From positions 7,006,001 to 7,070,000 of the forward strand of contig NZ_CP113264.1 in the NCBI RefSeq assembly GCF_026642255.1: a DNA stretch of 64,000 bases. Direction: 5' to 3'. This DNA is from Streptomonospora nanhaiensis. Its GTDB lineage: Bacteria; Actinomycetota; Actinomycetes; Streptosporangiales; Streptosporangiaceae. The notes beneath the pieces were generated by a model. The model did not search any database and was not told the DNA's origin. It saw only the letters and a list, made by a program, of their open reading frames with translations. Position numbers and translations under genes: made by a program. Below are positions 9,983 through 18,963 of this stretch, in pieces (position 1 is the stretch's first letter; each line of letters begins with the position of its first letter).

Positions 9983-11065
9983 CTAGCGGCGCTCGGCGTA
10001 GGAGGTGGCCACGGCCAGGAACGCGTCGTTCTCCTCAGGGGTGCCGAGGCTCACGCGGGCGCCCTCGCCCGCGAACGGGCGCACCGAGACGCCCGCCTCC
10101 GCGCACGCGGCGGCGAAGTCGAGCGTGTCCCCGTCCAGCCGCAGCCACACGAAGTTGGCCTCGGTCGGCGGCACGGTCCACCCGGAGGCGACGAGCGCGT
10201 CGCGGACGCGGTCTCGCTCCGCGACGGTGGCCGCCACCCGCTCCATGAGCTCGCCCTCGGCGTCGAGGGAGGCGATCCCCGCGGCCTGGGCGATGTGGTT
10301 CACGGCGAACGGGACGAGGGTCTTGCGGACCGCGTCGACCACCGGCGGGTGGCCGACCAGGTAGCCCAGGCGCACCGCGGCCAGGCCGTAGGCCTTGGAG
10401 AACGTGCGCAGCACGGCGACGTTGGGCCGGTCCCGGTAGAGGTCGACGCCGTCGGGCACGCGGGGGTCGCGCACGTACTCCAGGTACGCCTCGTCCAGGA
10501 TCACCAGCACGCTGTCCGGGATCCGGTCCAGGAAGGCGGTCAGCTCGTCCTCGCGGACCGTGGTGCCGGTCGGGTTGTTGGGGTTGCAGACGATCACCAT
10601 GCGGGTGGCCGGGGTGACCGCGTCCGCCATGGCGTCGAGGTCGTGCGCCTCGTCCTTCAGCGGAACCTGCACGGGGGTGACCCCGGCGAGCCCGGCGAGC
10701 AGCGGGTAGGCCTCGAAGGACCGCCAGGCGTAGACGACCTCGGCCCCGGGTTCGCCGACCGCCTCCAGGAGCTGCTGGAGCATGCCGACGGAGCCCGCGC
10801 CGAGGGCGAGGTGCTCCTCGGGGACGTCCAGGCGCCGCGCGAGACGGGAGGTGAGCTCCTCGGCGCCCGGGTCGGGGTAGCGGTTCAGCTCGGCGGCCGC
10901 CCGCGCGACGGCCTCACGCACCGAGGGGAGGGGGCCGTAGGGGCTCTCGTTGGAGGAGAGCTTGACGGACCGGCCTTCGGGGCCGACGACCTTCCTGCCC
11001 GGCTTGTACGGGGGGATGCTCTCCAGCACCGACCGCAGATATGGCGATTTCGACTCCGACACCAT
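9983..11065 (-). CDS. hisC: Histidinol-phosphate/aromatic aminotransferase, class I/II
   Basis: PLP-dependent aminotransferase of the HisC family, 360 residues. The NPNNPTG motif, the DEAYLEY loop and the Schiff-base lysine in TFSKAYGLAAVRLGY are present. It could act in histidine synthesis or as a phenylalanine aminotransferase (Pat); sequence alone does not decide, and no his gene is adjacent. Start is the ATG at 11065. Confidence 0.85.
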   Translation of the reverse strand: MVSESKSPYLRSVLESIPPYKPGRKVVGPEGRSVKLSSNESPYGPLPSVREAVARAAAELNRYPDPGAEELTSRLARRLDVPEEHLALGAGSVGMLQQLLEAVGEPGAEVVYAWRSFEAYPLLAGLAGVTPVQVPLKDEAHDLDAMADAVTPATRMVIVCNPNNPTGTTVREDELTAFLDRIPDSVLVILDEAYLEYVRDPRVPDGVDLYRDRPNVAVLRTFSKAYGLAAVRLGYLVGHPPVVDAVRKTLVPFAVNHIAQAAGIASLDAEGELMERVAATVAERDRVRDALVASGWTVPPTEANFVWLRLDGDTLDFAAACAEAGVSVRPFAGEGARVSLGTPEENDAFLAVATSYAERR

Positions 11066-11173
11066 TGTCCTTCCTCAATACTTTGTGCTAACCCCGCGAC
11101 ACGCTCAGCGATCTCGCGCCCGGGCCGATCACCGCACCCAGCGGAAATATCGCACAAACGAGGAGATAGCACC

Positions 11174-11941
11174 ATGCGTTTGCGTCCCTGTCCCGCCGGC
11201 TCAGCTCGGATTCCGGCTGGTCAGAACCCCCGCCCGCGGGGAGGGCGGGCACACGTCCGGCCATTGGCTCTTCCCATGGTCCTACCCGTGGTGGTCATGC
11301 TCAGTGCGTGCGGCGGCGGGGCCGAGGGGGGAGACGATCCCAACGCCGAGGCCGCCGCCGCCCTGTACGACGCGCACCCGCTGCACGTCCGCGACGCCAC
11401 CCTCGTGCCCGAGGGCAGTGAGAGCGGCACCTACTCCGAGCTTGTCACAGTGCGGTACAGCGCCGAGGTCCGGGCCACCACCGAACTGGACAAGCCCGAG
11501 TGCCTGGACGCCTCGAACCGCTGGGGGGACCTGGACGGGGTGCAGGGGGCGCCCGCCTCCGTGGCCGCCTACGAGTGGTCCGAGGGCGCGGTGTCGCACA
11601 TGCTGGTCCAGCTGGACGAGGGCACCGCCGCCGAGGCGCTCGCCGCGAGGCCTCCGGAGAGCTGCGCCGCGTACACCGCCACCTACGAGGACGGGACCAC
11701 GTCCGACTACGGGGTGAGCGACCTGGAGGAGGTCCCGGAGATCGGCGACGAGTCCCGCGCCTACGCCATCGAGGTGAGCTCCGCGGAGGAGGACAGCCGC
11801 ATGTTCAGCATCATGTACCGCAACGGCGGCCTGGTGGGCACCACGTCGATCCTCGGCCAGGGCGCGCTGGAGGACTACGAGGAGATGCTCGTCGAGTTCA
11901 GCGAGGCCGCCGTGGAACGCCAGGACCGGATGCTGGGCTGA
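11174..11941 (+). CDS. Secreted lipoprotein of unknown function
   Basis: A 255-residue protein with an unusually long, Arg-rich n-region, a hydrophobic stretch (LALPMVLPVVVML) and a lipobox LSAC, predicting a lipid-anchored extracellular protein cut at about residue 45. The mature part is acidic and has three further cysteines, with no family I recognise. The ATG at 11174 follows a GAGGAGA ribosome binding site. It is divergent from hisC with a 108-nt spacer that likely holds both promoters. Confidence 0.7.
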   Translation: MRLRPCPAGSARIPAGQNPRPRGGRAHVRPLALPMVLPVVVMLSACGGGAEGGDDPNAEAAAALYDAHPLHVRDATLVPEGSESGTYSELVTVRYSAEVRATTELDKPECLDASNRWGDLDGVQGAPASVAAYEWSEGAVSHMLVQLDEGTAAEALAARPPESCAAYTATYEDGTTSDYGVSDLEEVPEIGDESRAYAIEVSSAEEDSRMFSIMYRNGGLVGTTSILGQGALEDYEEMLVEFSEAAVERQDRMLG

Positions 11942-12088
11942 GGACCCCGGCCGCACCGCGGCGGCCCGCCCGGGATCCCGTTGTCCGGCCCGGCCCCGGC
12001 GGGCGGCGCTCCGGCGCCCGGACGCCCGGTTCCCCGCGGGGGCCGCACGGAACCGGTCCGGCGGGGGCCGGTCCCGTGCGGGAACCCG

Positions 12089-13081
12089 TCACACCGGCTG
12101 GCCGGTGTCGGCGTCGCGCGAGTGGTCGGGCATCATCCTGGCCGGGTGCTCACGCGCCGCCCGGAGCGTCTCCGCGGCCCGGGCCGCGTCGTGCCGCTCG
12201 GCGTCCCGCCTGGCCGCCTGGCGCGGCCGGGGAAGCCTGCGCGGCGGCCCGACCAGTTCGAGGCCGGTCACGGCGCCGAAGGAGGCGACCACCGCCCCGC
12301 TCCCCCGGTCGACGAGCACCGCGCGCACGCCGGTACGGCGGCGCCCGCCGATCCTGACCGCGTACACGACGTCCACACGCCGCCCGTGGCGCATCCCGTC
12401 GTAGCGCAGGAACCGCCAGCAGCCGTGCCTCCACACGTCGTCGGGCTCGGCCTTGATCATCACGTTCTCGTTGGTGCGCCACACGTCGCTGCGGCGCAGT
12501 CTGCGCACCGTACGGCGCATCGGGACCTCGCGCAGCTCGCACGGCTCCCGGTGGAGGGTCCGGGCCGCCACCTCGCGCAGCTCGGGGCTGAGAGCCGCGA
12601 GGAGCAGCAGTTCCGCGCCCAGGACCCAGCCGTGCAGCGCGGTGGGGGCGAGGGCCACCTGCCACCCGGCGGGCTCCAGGCCCGGCGTGGCCAGGGCGGC
12701 GGCGGACAGGAGCCCGGCCCGGGTGAGCGTGCGCCAACCGATGGGGGCGCGGCTCAGCCCGCCGAAGCAGCCGCAGCCCGCCTCCGGGTCGCGCCTGCGC
12801 GCCAGGACCAGCACCACCACCGACGCGGCGAACACGACGGCGGTGAGCAGGCGCACGGCGTCGCCCGGGAGGCCGGTGAGGGCCAGCAGCCCGACGGCGA
12901 GCGCGACCTCCAGGAGGCCGGTCCCGACGGTGGCCGGGCGTCGCAGGCGCTCGGGCACCAGGACGGCCAGTCCCGAGCCGGCGGCCTGCCCGGTGGTCTT
13001 GCTCGCGGCGCCGAGCAGGAGCAGCACCGCCAGCAGCGGCAGCTGGACCTCGCGGAACGCCTCCACGATCTCCGGCAGCAT
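12089..13081 (-). CDS. MauE/DoxX-like membrane protein
   Basis: 330 residues. The N-terminal half has four or so transmembrane segments and the CGCFGG motif typical of MauE-type membrane proteins, which in methylamine utilisation are linked to disulfide and redox handling of an extracytoplasmic partner. The C-terminal half is Arg-rich and cytoplasmic in character. ATG 13081 has a GGGGAGGG ribosome binding site 7 nt upstream; ATG 13087 would overlap the previous stop (ATGA) but sits almost on the ribosome binding site. Probably co-expressed with the upstream gene. Confidence 0.65.
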   Translation of the reverse strand: MLPEIVEAFREVQLPLLAVLLLLGAASKTTGQAAGSGLAVLVPERLRRPATVGTGLLEVALAVGLLALTGLPGDAVRLLTAVVFAASVVVLVLARRRDPEAGCGCFGGLSRAPIGWRTLTRAGLLSAAALATPGLEPAGWQVALAPTALHGWVLGAELLLLAALSPELREVAARTLHREPCELREVPMRRTVRRLRRSDVWRTNENVMIKAEPDDVWRHGCWRFLRYDGMRHGRRVDVVYAVRIGGRRRTGVRAVLVDRGSGAVVASFGAVTGLELVGPPRRLPRPRQAARRDAERHDAARAAETLRAAREHPARMMPDHSRDADTGQPV

Positions 13082-13083
13082 GG

Positions 13084-14055
13084 TCATCCCTCCCCGTTGT
13101 GGACCGTCATGGTCGCGTTGAAGCAGCCGTCCTCCAGAAGCCCCCCGAGCGCGACGAACGCGGTCATGGTGAGGGAGGCGATCCGCCCCGCCCCCTGGCC
13201 CCCGCAGGCGGGGCACAGGTCGCACAGCCAGCTGTCGGCGGCGGCGCAGTCCACGACGGGGAGCACGGCCGTGTCCCTCGTGCAGTCGTTGCGCAGGTTC
13301 GGCGTCGCACCGGCGGACAGCAGCGGAAGCGGCACGCAGGAGGTGCGCCGGTCGCAGTCCGCGTCGTGGCCGACGGGGTCGAGTGCCGGATAGGCGACGC
13401 CGTCGACGCGGGCGCGCGGGTCCAGGTGGGACGAGCGCCCCCAGGCGGGGTCGTACCAGGTGGCGATGCCGCTGAGCGTGGTGGAGTGGCGGGGTGTGGG
13501 CGGCCTCGGCGGTGTGGCGCTGAGCGGGTAGGGCGGCTGCGTCGTGGCCGGTCGGGCGGCCCACACGGCCCCCTCGCGCCAGACCCCGACGGCGTCGAAG
13601 ACGTAGCCGGGTTCCAGGCGCGGGTGGCGGACGGCGATGCGGCCCGAGGTGCGGTAGGGGAGGACCACGGTCGTGCGGGGACGGCCGTGGCCGGGGTCGA
13701 TCTCCAGGGTCTCGCCCTCGCGGCCGACGATGACGCCGGTCGCCCGGGCGGCCTGGGCCCACACGCGTTCGGCGACGAGGCGACCGTCCTGTGAGCAGAG
13801 CACCACGGCGTCGTCGCCGTCCCTCAGGTCGTCGGGCCGGACCTCTCCCCCGCGCCAGAACACGGTGGCGCGGTCGTACAGGAACCGCTCCTCGCCCCGG
13901 GGCGTGGCCAGGCAGAGCATGTGCGTGGTGGCGCCGACGACCACGCCGCGCACGACGCGGTCGCCCACCGGTGTGGGTTCGAGCGCGGTCTCGGGGCCGA
14001 GCACCGCCGCGGTGAACCTTCTGCGGTCCCTTCCGCTGTCCGTCATCACTGACAT
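13084..14055 (-). CDS. Hypothetical cysteine-rich protein paired with the MauE-like gene
   Basis: 323 residues, unknown family. Residues about 30-160 contain two beta-rich repeats, each with a GVVVG-type start. About 190-320 begins with SGIATWYDPAWGRSSHLD, which resembles the start of a double-psi beta-barrel, followed by a cysteine-rich tail (CDLCPACGGQG among others). No clear signal peptide. Its stop touches the MauE-like gene, so a joint redox-linked role is possible but unproven. Confidence 0.5.
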   Translation of the reverse strand: MSVMTDSGRDRRRFTAAVLGPETALEPTPVGDRVVRGVVVGATTHMLCLATPRGEERFLYDRATVFWRGGEVRPDDLRDGDDAVVLCSQDGRLVAERVWAQAARATGVIVGREGETLEIDPGHGRPRTTVVLPYRTSGRIAVRHPRLEPGYVFDAVGVWREGAVWAARPATTQPPYPLSATPPRPPTPRHSTTLSGIATWYDPAWGRSSHLDPRARVDGVAYPALDPVGHDADCDRRTSCVPLPLLSAGATPNLRNDCTRDTAVLPVVDCAAADSWLCDLCPACGGQGAGRIASLTMTAFVALGGLLEDGCFNATMTVHNGEG

Positions 14056-14538
14056 GTCGTCTGCGCCCCCTTGTCACCCGACTCGTCACTCTCTGCCCAT
14101 TGTCCCGGTCGGAACCACCGGCCACCGGCCACACGCCGACACGCACCTGTTCGGGTGGTCCGCATGTCCCGGACCTTGCTCGCGGCAACCTTCCGGAAGC
14201 CGGTACGTCCGGGGCAGTGCCCCATGCGGACCATCCACCATGATGACCGCATGCAGCCGCTTGAGTACAGCTTGTGGCTGCAAAGTCGCAGATAGACCCG
14301 ATACACACCGATAGATCCACAAAAATGACCAAGAGTCTGCGCGCCGCCCCGCCCTTCCCCGGCCCCGCGCCCCGGCGTGTCGGGGGTCCGGCCCGGGGCC
14401 GCCGCCCGACGGGACCGGCCCTCCATGGCGTGCCGTTGGCCGGCACATGGGGCACAGGTGCCCGGAGATTTGCGTTCGCTGTGTGACAGTGAGGGGAAGA
14501 AAGCATGACAAAGCAGCACGCAGCACCTGTGAGAGTCG
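14056..14538. other. Divergent intergenic region upstream of the sigma factor
   Basis: About 480 nt with lower-GC patches (14265-14330) and no supported gene. It separates the cysteine-rich protein gene from the sigma factor gene and should carry both promoters. Confidence 0.4.
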
Positions 14539-15066
14539 GTGGTCGGCGTGACAGGAACTACCCGGACCCCCAGGTACGACGAGTTCAGCCGCTACGTGGC
14601 CGAGCGCGGCCCCGCCCTGCTGCGGATGGCCCGCTCCCTCACGAACAACCTCGCCGACGCCGAGGACCTGCTCCAGGCCGCCCTCGTGAAGACCTTCCTC
14701 TCCTGGGAGCGGATCGCCGACCCGAAGGCCCGCGACGGGTACGTGCGCCGGGCGATGGTCAACACGCAGATCTCCGAGTGGCGCCGCAAACGGCTGGACG
14801 TCTACCCCACCGACGACATCCCCGAGCAGCGCGTGGACGACCCCACCTGGCGCAGCGACCTCGCCGACGTGGTCGGGCGGGCCATCGAACGCCTCCCCGA
14901 CCGCCAGCGCACCACGGTCGTCCTCCGCTACTACGACGACCTCACCGAGGCGCAGATCGCCGCCCGGATGGGCGTCACTCTCGGCACCGTGAAGAGCACC
15001 CTGTCCCGGGCCGTGGACAAGCTGCGACGGGACGCCGACCTCGTCATCGAGCGCGCCGTCAACTGA
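14539..15066 (+). CDS. SigE-family ECF RNA polymerase sigma factor
   Basis: 175 residues with region 2 (DAEDLLQAALVKTFLSW) and region 4 (RLPDRQRTTVVLRYYDDLTEAQIAARMGVTLGTVKSTLSRAVDKLR) of ECF sigma factors of the actinobacterial SigE subfamily. GTG starts at 14539 or 14548 are both possible; the shorter form MTGTTRTPRYDEF also reads well. No anti-sigma gene follows. Targets are unknown. Confidence 0.88.
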   Translation: MVGVTGTTRTPRYDEFSRYVAERGPALLRMARSLTNNLADAEDLLQAALVKTFLSWERIADPKARDGYVRRAMVNTQISEWRRKRLDVYPTDDIPEQRVDDPTWRSDLADVVGRAIERLPDRQRTTVVLRYYDDLTEAQIAARMGVTLGTVKSTLSRAVDKLRRDADLVIERAVN

Positions 15067-15671
15067 CCCGCCGACACCGGCAGCACGACGGGCAGGCCTT
15101 CCCACGGCCCCGCCCCCTCCCCGGACACGGATCGGCACAGCCCCGAGGGGCGCGCCGGGCCCCGCGCGCCTGTCCGGACGGACACCGGGAAGCAATTCGC
15201 AGGCAGTGCCGGACGGCGCCCGCGAACAGGGCCGATACGGCAGAGGCGGCATGACACCGTGATCGGATCTTCCGGTCACCCTGGGAGAAACCACCGACAC
15301 CCTCCGGCATGATTATCGGCGTTCCCGGCGGGCATGGCCTGGTCCGGCGGGTGGAACTGCGGACCGGCGGAGGGCGCCCGCGCGGCCCGGTTCCCGTTGC
15401 GGGGCGCCAACGGCCACGGACCGTCCACCGCCGGCTCCGAAGGGGGGGCGACGGTGTCGACGGCCCAGGCCGGCGTCGGCGCCCCACGAGGAACCGCACC
15501 GCGCAGGAGTCCCGGACGGCCCCGCGACACCGCGCCGAGCGCGCCTCCGGCCGACCGCGGCGGAATCCGGTTCCGCCGGGCCCGGAGGCCGTGGCCGGGC
15601 GCGAGGCGCCCCGGACCGCAACCGTCCGCCGACGAGGAAAACGACGGGCACCGAGAAAGGAGAGGCGTCCC
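15067..15671. other. 600-nt stretch without a supported gene
   Basis: Frames here are Arg/Pro-rich and look like chance open frames in G/C-rich DNA. The last part contains the ectD ribosome binding region (GAAAGGAGAGG, 15654-15664). Confidence 0.4.
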
Positions 15672-16580
15672 ATGACCCTGGTAGACGTCCACATCCAAGA
15701 TCGATATCCGACACGCGTCGAGTCCGGTTCCGACCGGAAGTGGATCATCAGCGACGAACCGACCGTCCGAGGCAGCGCGCAGGAGGGACCGGCCTCCGCC
15801 GAAGAGCTCGCCGAACACGCCCGCAACGGATTCCACATCCAGCGGGACCTGCTGTCCGACCAGGAGGTCGGCGCCTGCATGGACGAGCTCAAGGCGATGA
15901 CCGACGATCCGGCGATCCGCTCCGACGAGCGCACGATCATCGAGCCCGCCTCCGAGGAGGTCCGCTCGGTGTTCGACGCCCACTTGTTGAGCGATCGCAT
16001 CGCCCGTCTGATCCGGGAACCCCGGATCCTCGACAGGGCGCGCCAGATCCTCGGCTCCGAGGTCTACGTGCACCAGAGCCGGGTCAACTTCATGCCCGGC
16101 TTCCGCGGCACCGGCTTCTACTGGCACTCGGACTTCGAGACCTGGCACGCCGAGGACGGCATGGCCGACATGGCGGCCGTCAGCATGTCCATCGGGTTGA
16201 CCGACAACCACCCGTTCAACGGCGGGCTGATGCTCATGCCGGGCGCCCACCGGACGTTCGTCCCGTGTCTGGGCCGCACGCCGGACGACAACTACAGGTC
16301 CTCGCTGAAGGCCCAGAAGGTCGGTGTCCCGCAGGAGGAGGACATCGCCGAGCTGGCGCGGCGCCACGGGATCGAGCAGTTCACCGGCCCGAGCGGGTCG
16401 GCGCTGTGGTTCGACTGCAACAGCATGCACGGATCAGGGAACAACATCACCCCGTACCCGCGCTCGAACATCTTCGTGGTGTTCAACAGTGTGGAGAACG
16501 CTCTGGTCGAGCCGTTCGCCGCGCGGGAGCGCCGGCCCGGGTTCGTCGCCTCGCGCGACTTCACGCCGCTGAGGGCCTGA
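15672..16580 (+). CDS. ectD: Ectoine hydroxylase
   Basis: Fe(II)/2-oxoglutarate dioxygenase that converts ectoine to 5-hydroxyectoine, an osmolyte. 302 residues; the signature FYWHSDFETWHAEDG contains the HxD iron ligands, and the distal His is in WFDCNSMHGSGNNITP. The N-terminus (DRYPTR) and C-terminus (RDFTPLR) match the family. ATG 15672 follows AAAGGAGAGG. No ectABC genes lie nearby, so substrate must come from genes elsewhere or from uptake. A perfect hairpin follows. Confidence 0.93.
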   Translation: MTLVDVHIQDRYPTRVESGSDRKWIISDEPTVRGSAQEGPASAEELAEHARNGFHIQRDLLSDQEVGACMDELKAMTDDPAIRSDERTIIEPASEEVRSVFDAHLLSDRIARLIREPRILDRARQILGSEVYVHQSRVNFMPGFRGTGFYWHSDFETWHAEDGMADMAAVSMSIGLTDNHPFNGGLMLMPGAHRTFVPCLGRTPDDNYRSSLKAQKVGVPQEEDIAELARRHGIEQFTGPSGSALWFDCNSMHGSGNNITPYPRSNIFVVFNSVENALVEPFAARERRPGFVASRDFTPLRA

Positions 16581-16617
16581 CCGGGGACGTCGCGCCCGCG
16601 GTCGACCGGGCGCGACC

Positions 16618-16645
16618 GCCCGGCCCGCCGGAGGGCGGGCCGGGC
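16618..16645 (+). terminator. Terminator hairpin after ectD
   Basis: A 12-bp perfect stem (GCCCGGCCCGCC / GGCGGGCCGGGC) with a 4-nt loop, 38 nt after the stop codon. Confidence 0.8.
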
Positions 16646-16796
16646 GCCCCGGACACGGACGGCGCCCCACCGCGGCGCCGCTTCTTCCCCTCCCCGACCC
16701 CCGAGAGCCCGGCCCCGGGGCCGCGGTCGGCCCGCACCGCGCGTACCTGACTTTCGTCAGATGACGGGACCGGCGCCGGACGTTACCTTCCGAGAT

Positions 16797-18212
16797 ATGA
16801 GAACCTCCCCGGCAGCGATCCCGCCCGGACACGCCGCCCTGGCGTGCTCGGTCCTCGTGGCTCTGCCGGCTCTTGTGTGGCCCCTCCTCTTTCTCCTCGT
16901 CCCGCTGCCCGCCCTGCTCACCGGGCGCCTGTCCTCGGATCCGCGCCCTGCTGTCGCCGTGTACGCGACCGGTGCGGCGGGAGGCGCCGGATGGCTGCTG
17001 TTGTCCGGTCAGCCCTTGGGACTGTGGATCACCGGGAGCGTCCTGGTGCTGTTCGCCGTGCCCCTCCCCTGGTTGGTGGGCCTGTACCTGCGCAACGCCG
17101 CAGCCCTGGAGGAGGCGGGGTGGGATCGGGCGCGGTTCCTGGAGAGCGAGGCGAGACTCGTCGCCGAACGGGTCCGCATGCGCGAGCGCTCCCGCATCGC
17201 CGGCGACCTCCACGACGCCGTGGGCCACGAGCTCAGCCTGCTGTCGCTGCGCGCCGGCGCCCTGGAGATGGCGGAGGACCTGTCCGAGCAGCGGCGTTCC
17301 GAGGCCGCCGAGCTGCGCGAGGCGGCGGCACGTGCGGCCGATCGGCTGGCGGAAGCGCTCGGTGTGCTGAGAGTCGATGGCGAGGCCGCGCCTCTGGGCC
17401 CGGCGGACGACACCCTCACCGCCCTGGTGGAACGCTCCAGGGCGTCCGGGATGGAGGTGGTTCTGAGCCAGGAGGGCGACACGCGTGCGCTGCCCGTGCT
17501 CGTGGACCGGGCCGTGTACCGGGTGGTCCAGGAGTCCCTGACCAACGCCGCCCGGCACGCTCCGGGCGCGGCCGTGCGGGTCACTGTCGAGACGGGGGCC
17601 GACGAGGTCGTGGTCCGGGTCGTCGGATCCGCGCCCGGGAAGGGATACCCACGAGCCCACGGGGTGAGTGGCGGAACCGGGCTCGAGAGTCTTCGCGAAC
17701 GTGTCAGGCTGGTCGGCGGGACGTTCGGTGCGGGGCCCGAGGGACCGGGCTGGGCCGTGTCGGCCCGTATGCCCGTACGGGGGCGGCCGCACCCCGGGGG
17801 CGCGGCGGCACGGGACGAGCACGCGGAACCGTCGAGCCTGAGCACACACCGCCTTGCCCGCCGCCGTACCGGGTGGGCGATAGGCCTGATCGTGGGCCTC
17901 GCCATGACAACGGCTCTCCTGGGATACGGGCTGGCTCTCGCCCTCAACGCGCACCAGGCCGCGACCGCCACACTGGAACCCGAGGTCTTCGAGCAGTTGC
18001 GCCCGGGCCAGGACCGGGCCGAGGTGGAGGCCGTCCTGCCCGAGAACCGGCTGGACGCGGCCTCCACAGGCGGGGAGGAGAACGGGATGCGGCCGGGACT
18101 GGAGTGCTCCCTCTACCGGTCGAGCCCGCAGATCTTCGACGGTGACCACGATCGGTACCGGCTGTGCTTCGACGCCGAAACCCTGGTGTCGGCCGAGGTG
18201 GTGACGTGGTGA
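16797..18212 (+). CDS. NarL-type sensor histidine kinase with extra C-terminal membrane segment
   Basis: 471 residues. Three to four N-terminal transmembrane helices, then HisKA_3 with the phospho-acceptor in GDLHDAVGHELSLLSL, then HATPase (VVQESLTNAARHAPG; GTGLESLRERV). Unusually, after the kinase core there is another transmembrane helix (GWAIGLIVGLAMTTALLGYG) and an 80-residue domain with two cysteines. The ATG at 16797 lies just after a TTACCT-like -10 element, which suggests leaderless translation; ATG 16761 is the alternative. It pairs with the response regulator that follows. Confidence 0.85.
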   Translation: MRTSPAAIPPGHAALACSVLVALPALVWPLLFLLVPLPALLTGRLSSDPRPAVAVYATGAAGGAGWLLLSGQPLGLWITGSVLVLFAVPLPWLVGLYLRNAAALEEAGWDRARFLESEARLVAERVRMRERSRIAGDLHDAVGHELSLLSLRAGALEMAEDLSEQRRSEAAELREAAARAADRLAEALGVLRVDGEAAPLGPADDTLTALVERSRASGMEVVLSQEGDTRALPVLVDRAVYRVVQESLTNAARHAPGAAVRVTVETGADEVVVRVVGSAPGKGYPRAHGVSGGTGLESLRERVRLVGGTFGAGPEGPGWAVSARMPVRGRPHPGGAAARDEHAEPSSLSTHRLARRRTGWAIGLIVGLAMTTALLGYGLALALNAHQAATATLEPEVFEQLRPGQDRAEVEAVLPENRLDAASTGGEENGMRPGLECSLYRSSPQIFDGDHDRYRLCFDAETLVSAEVVTW

Positions 18213-18229
18213 GGAGGGTGACGCCGGCC

Positions 18230-18919
18230 ATGGTGCGAGTCCTGCTGGTGGACGACGAGGCGATGATCCGCGCCGGTGTGCGTTCGATCATCGCCAACGA
18301 CCCGGGGATCGAGGTGGTGGCGGAGGCCGCCGACGGCCGGGAGGGCGTCGAGATGGCACGTGCGTACCGCCCCGACGTCGCCCTGGTCGACATCCGCATG
18401 CCGGTGATGGACGGGCTGGACGCGGCGGCCGAGATGCGGCGCGTCGCACCGGGAACGGGCGTGGTCATCCTGACCACCTTCGGCGAGGAGGAGTACGTGC
18501 TCCGGGCCCTCGCCGGAGGCGCCGACGGGTTCCTCCTCAAGACGGGCGACCCCCGTGAGCTGATCCTGGGGGTCAGGGCCGTGGCCGAGGGCGGCGCGTT
18601 CCTCTCCCCGCGGGTGGCACGGCGGGTCCTGGACGAGCTGGACCGCGGCCGGGCTGCGGAGCGCCTCGCGGCCGGTGGGCGGGTGAGCGGCCTGACCCGA
18701 CGCGAGCGCGAGGTCCTGGCCCTGCTCGGCGCGGGGCTGTCCAACCTGGAGATCGGTCGCAGGCTCTTCCTCGTGGAGGGCACGGTGAAGGGTCACGTCA
18801 GCACGATCCTCAAGCGCCTGGGGGTCCGCAACCGCGTGGAGGCGGCGGTACTGGCGCACGAGGCGGGCCTGGTCGACCACGCCGGGAACGCCCCCGGGCC
18901 CCTTCCGGACGGCGGCTGA
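18230..18919 (+). CDS. NarL/LuxR-type response regulator
   Basis: 229 residues: receiver domain (DDEAMIRAG; phospho-Asp in ALVDIRMPVMDG; Thr and Lys switch residues in ILTTFGEE and FLLKTGDP) and C-terminal LuxR HTH (LTRREREVLALLGAGLSNLEIGRRLF). Partner of the upstream kinase. ATG 18230 is used because GAGGAGGG lies 11-18 nt upstream; a GTG at 18209 overlapping the kinase stop is possible. The likely targets are the convergent MacB-like ABC genes, by analogy with similar layouts. Confidence 0.88.
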   Translation: MVRVLLVDDEAMIRAGVRSIIANDPGIEVVAEAADGREGVEMARAYRPDVALVDIRMPVMDGLDAAAEMRRVAPGTGVVILTTFGEEEYVLRALAGGADGFLLKTGDPRELILGVRAVAEGGAFLSPRVARRVLDELDRGRAAERLAAGGRVSGLTRREREVLALLGAGLSNLEIGRRLFLVEGTVKGHVSTILKRLGVRNRVEAAVLAHEAGLVDHAGNAPGPLPDGG

Positions 18920-18925
18920 GGGGCC

Positions 18926-18959
18926 CGCCGGGGTCCGCACCGCGGGGCGGACCCCGGCG
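18926..18959. terminator. Bidirectional terminator between response regulator and ABC permease
   Basis: A 13-bp perfect stem (CGCCGGGGTCCGC and its complement) with an 8-nt loop fills the 44-nt gap between two convergent genes. Confidence 0.85.
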
Positions 18960-18963
18960 CCGG

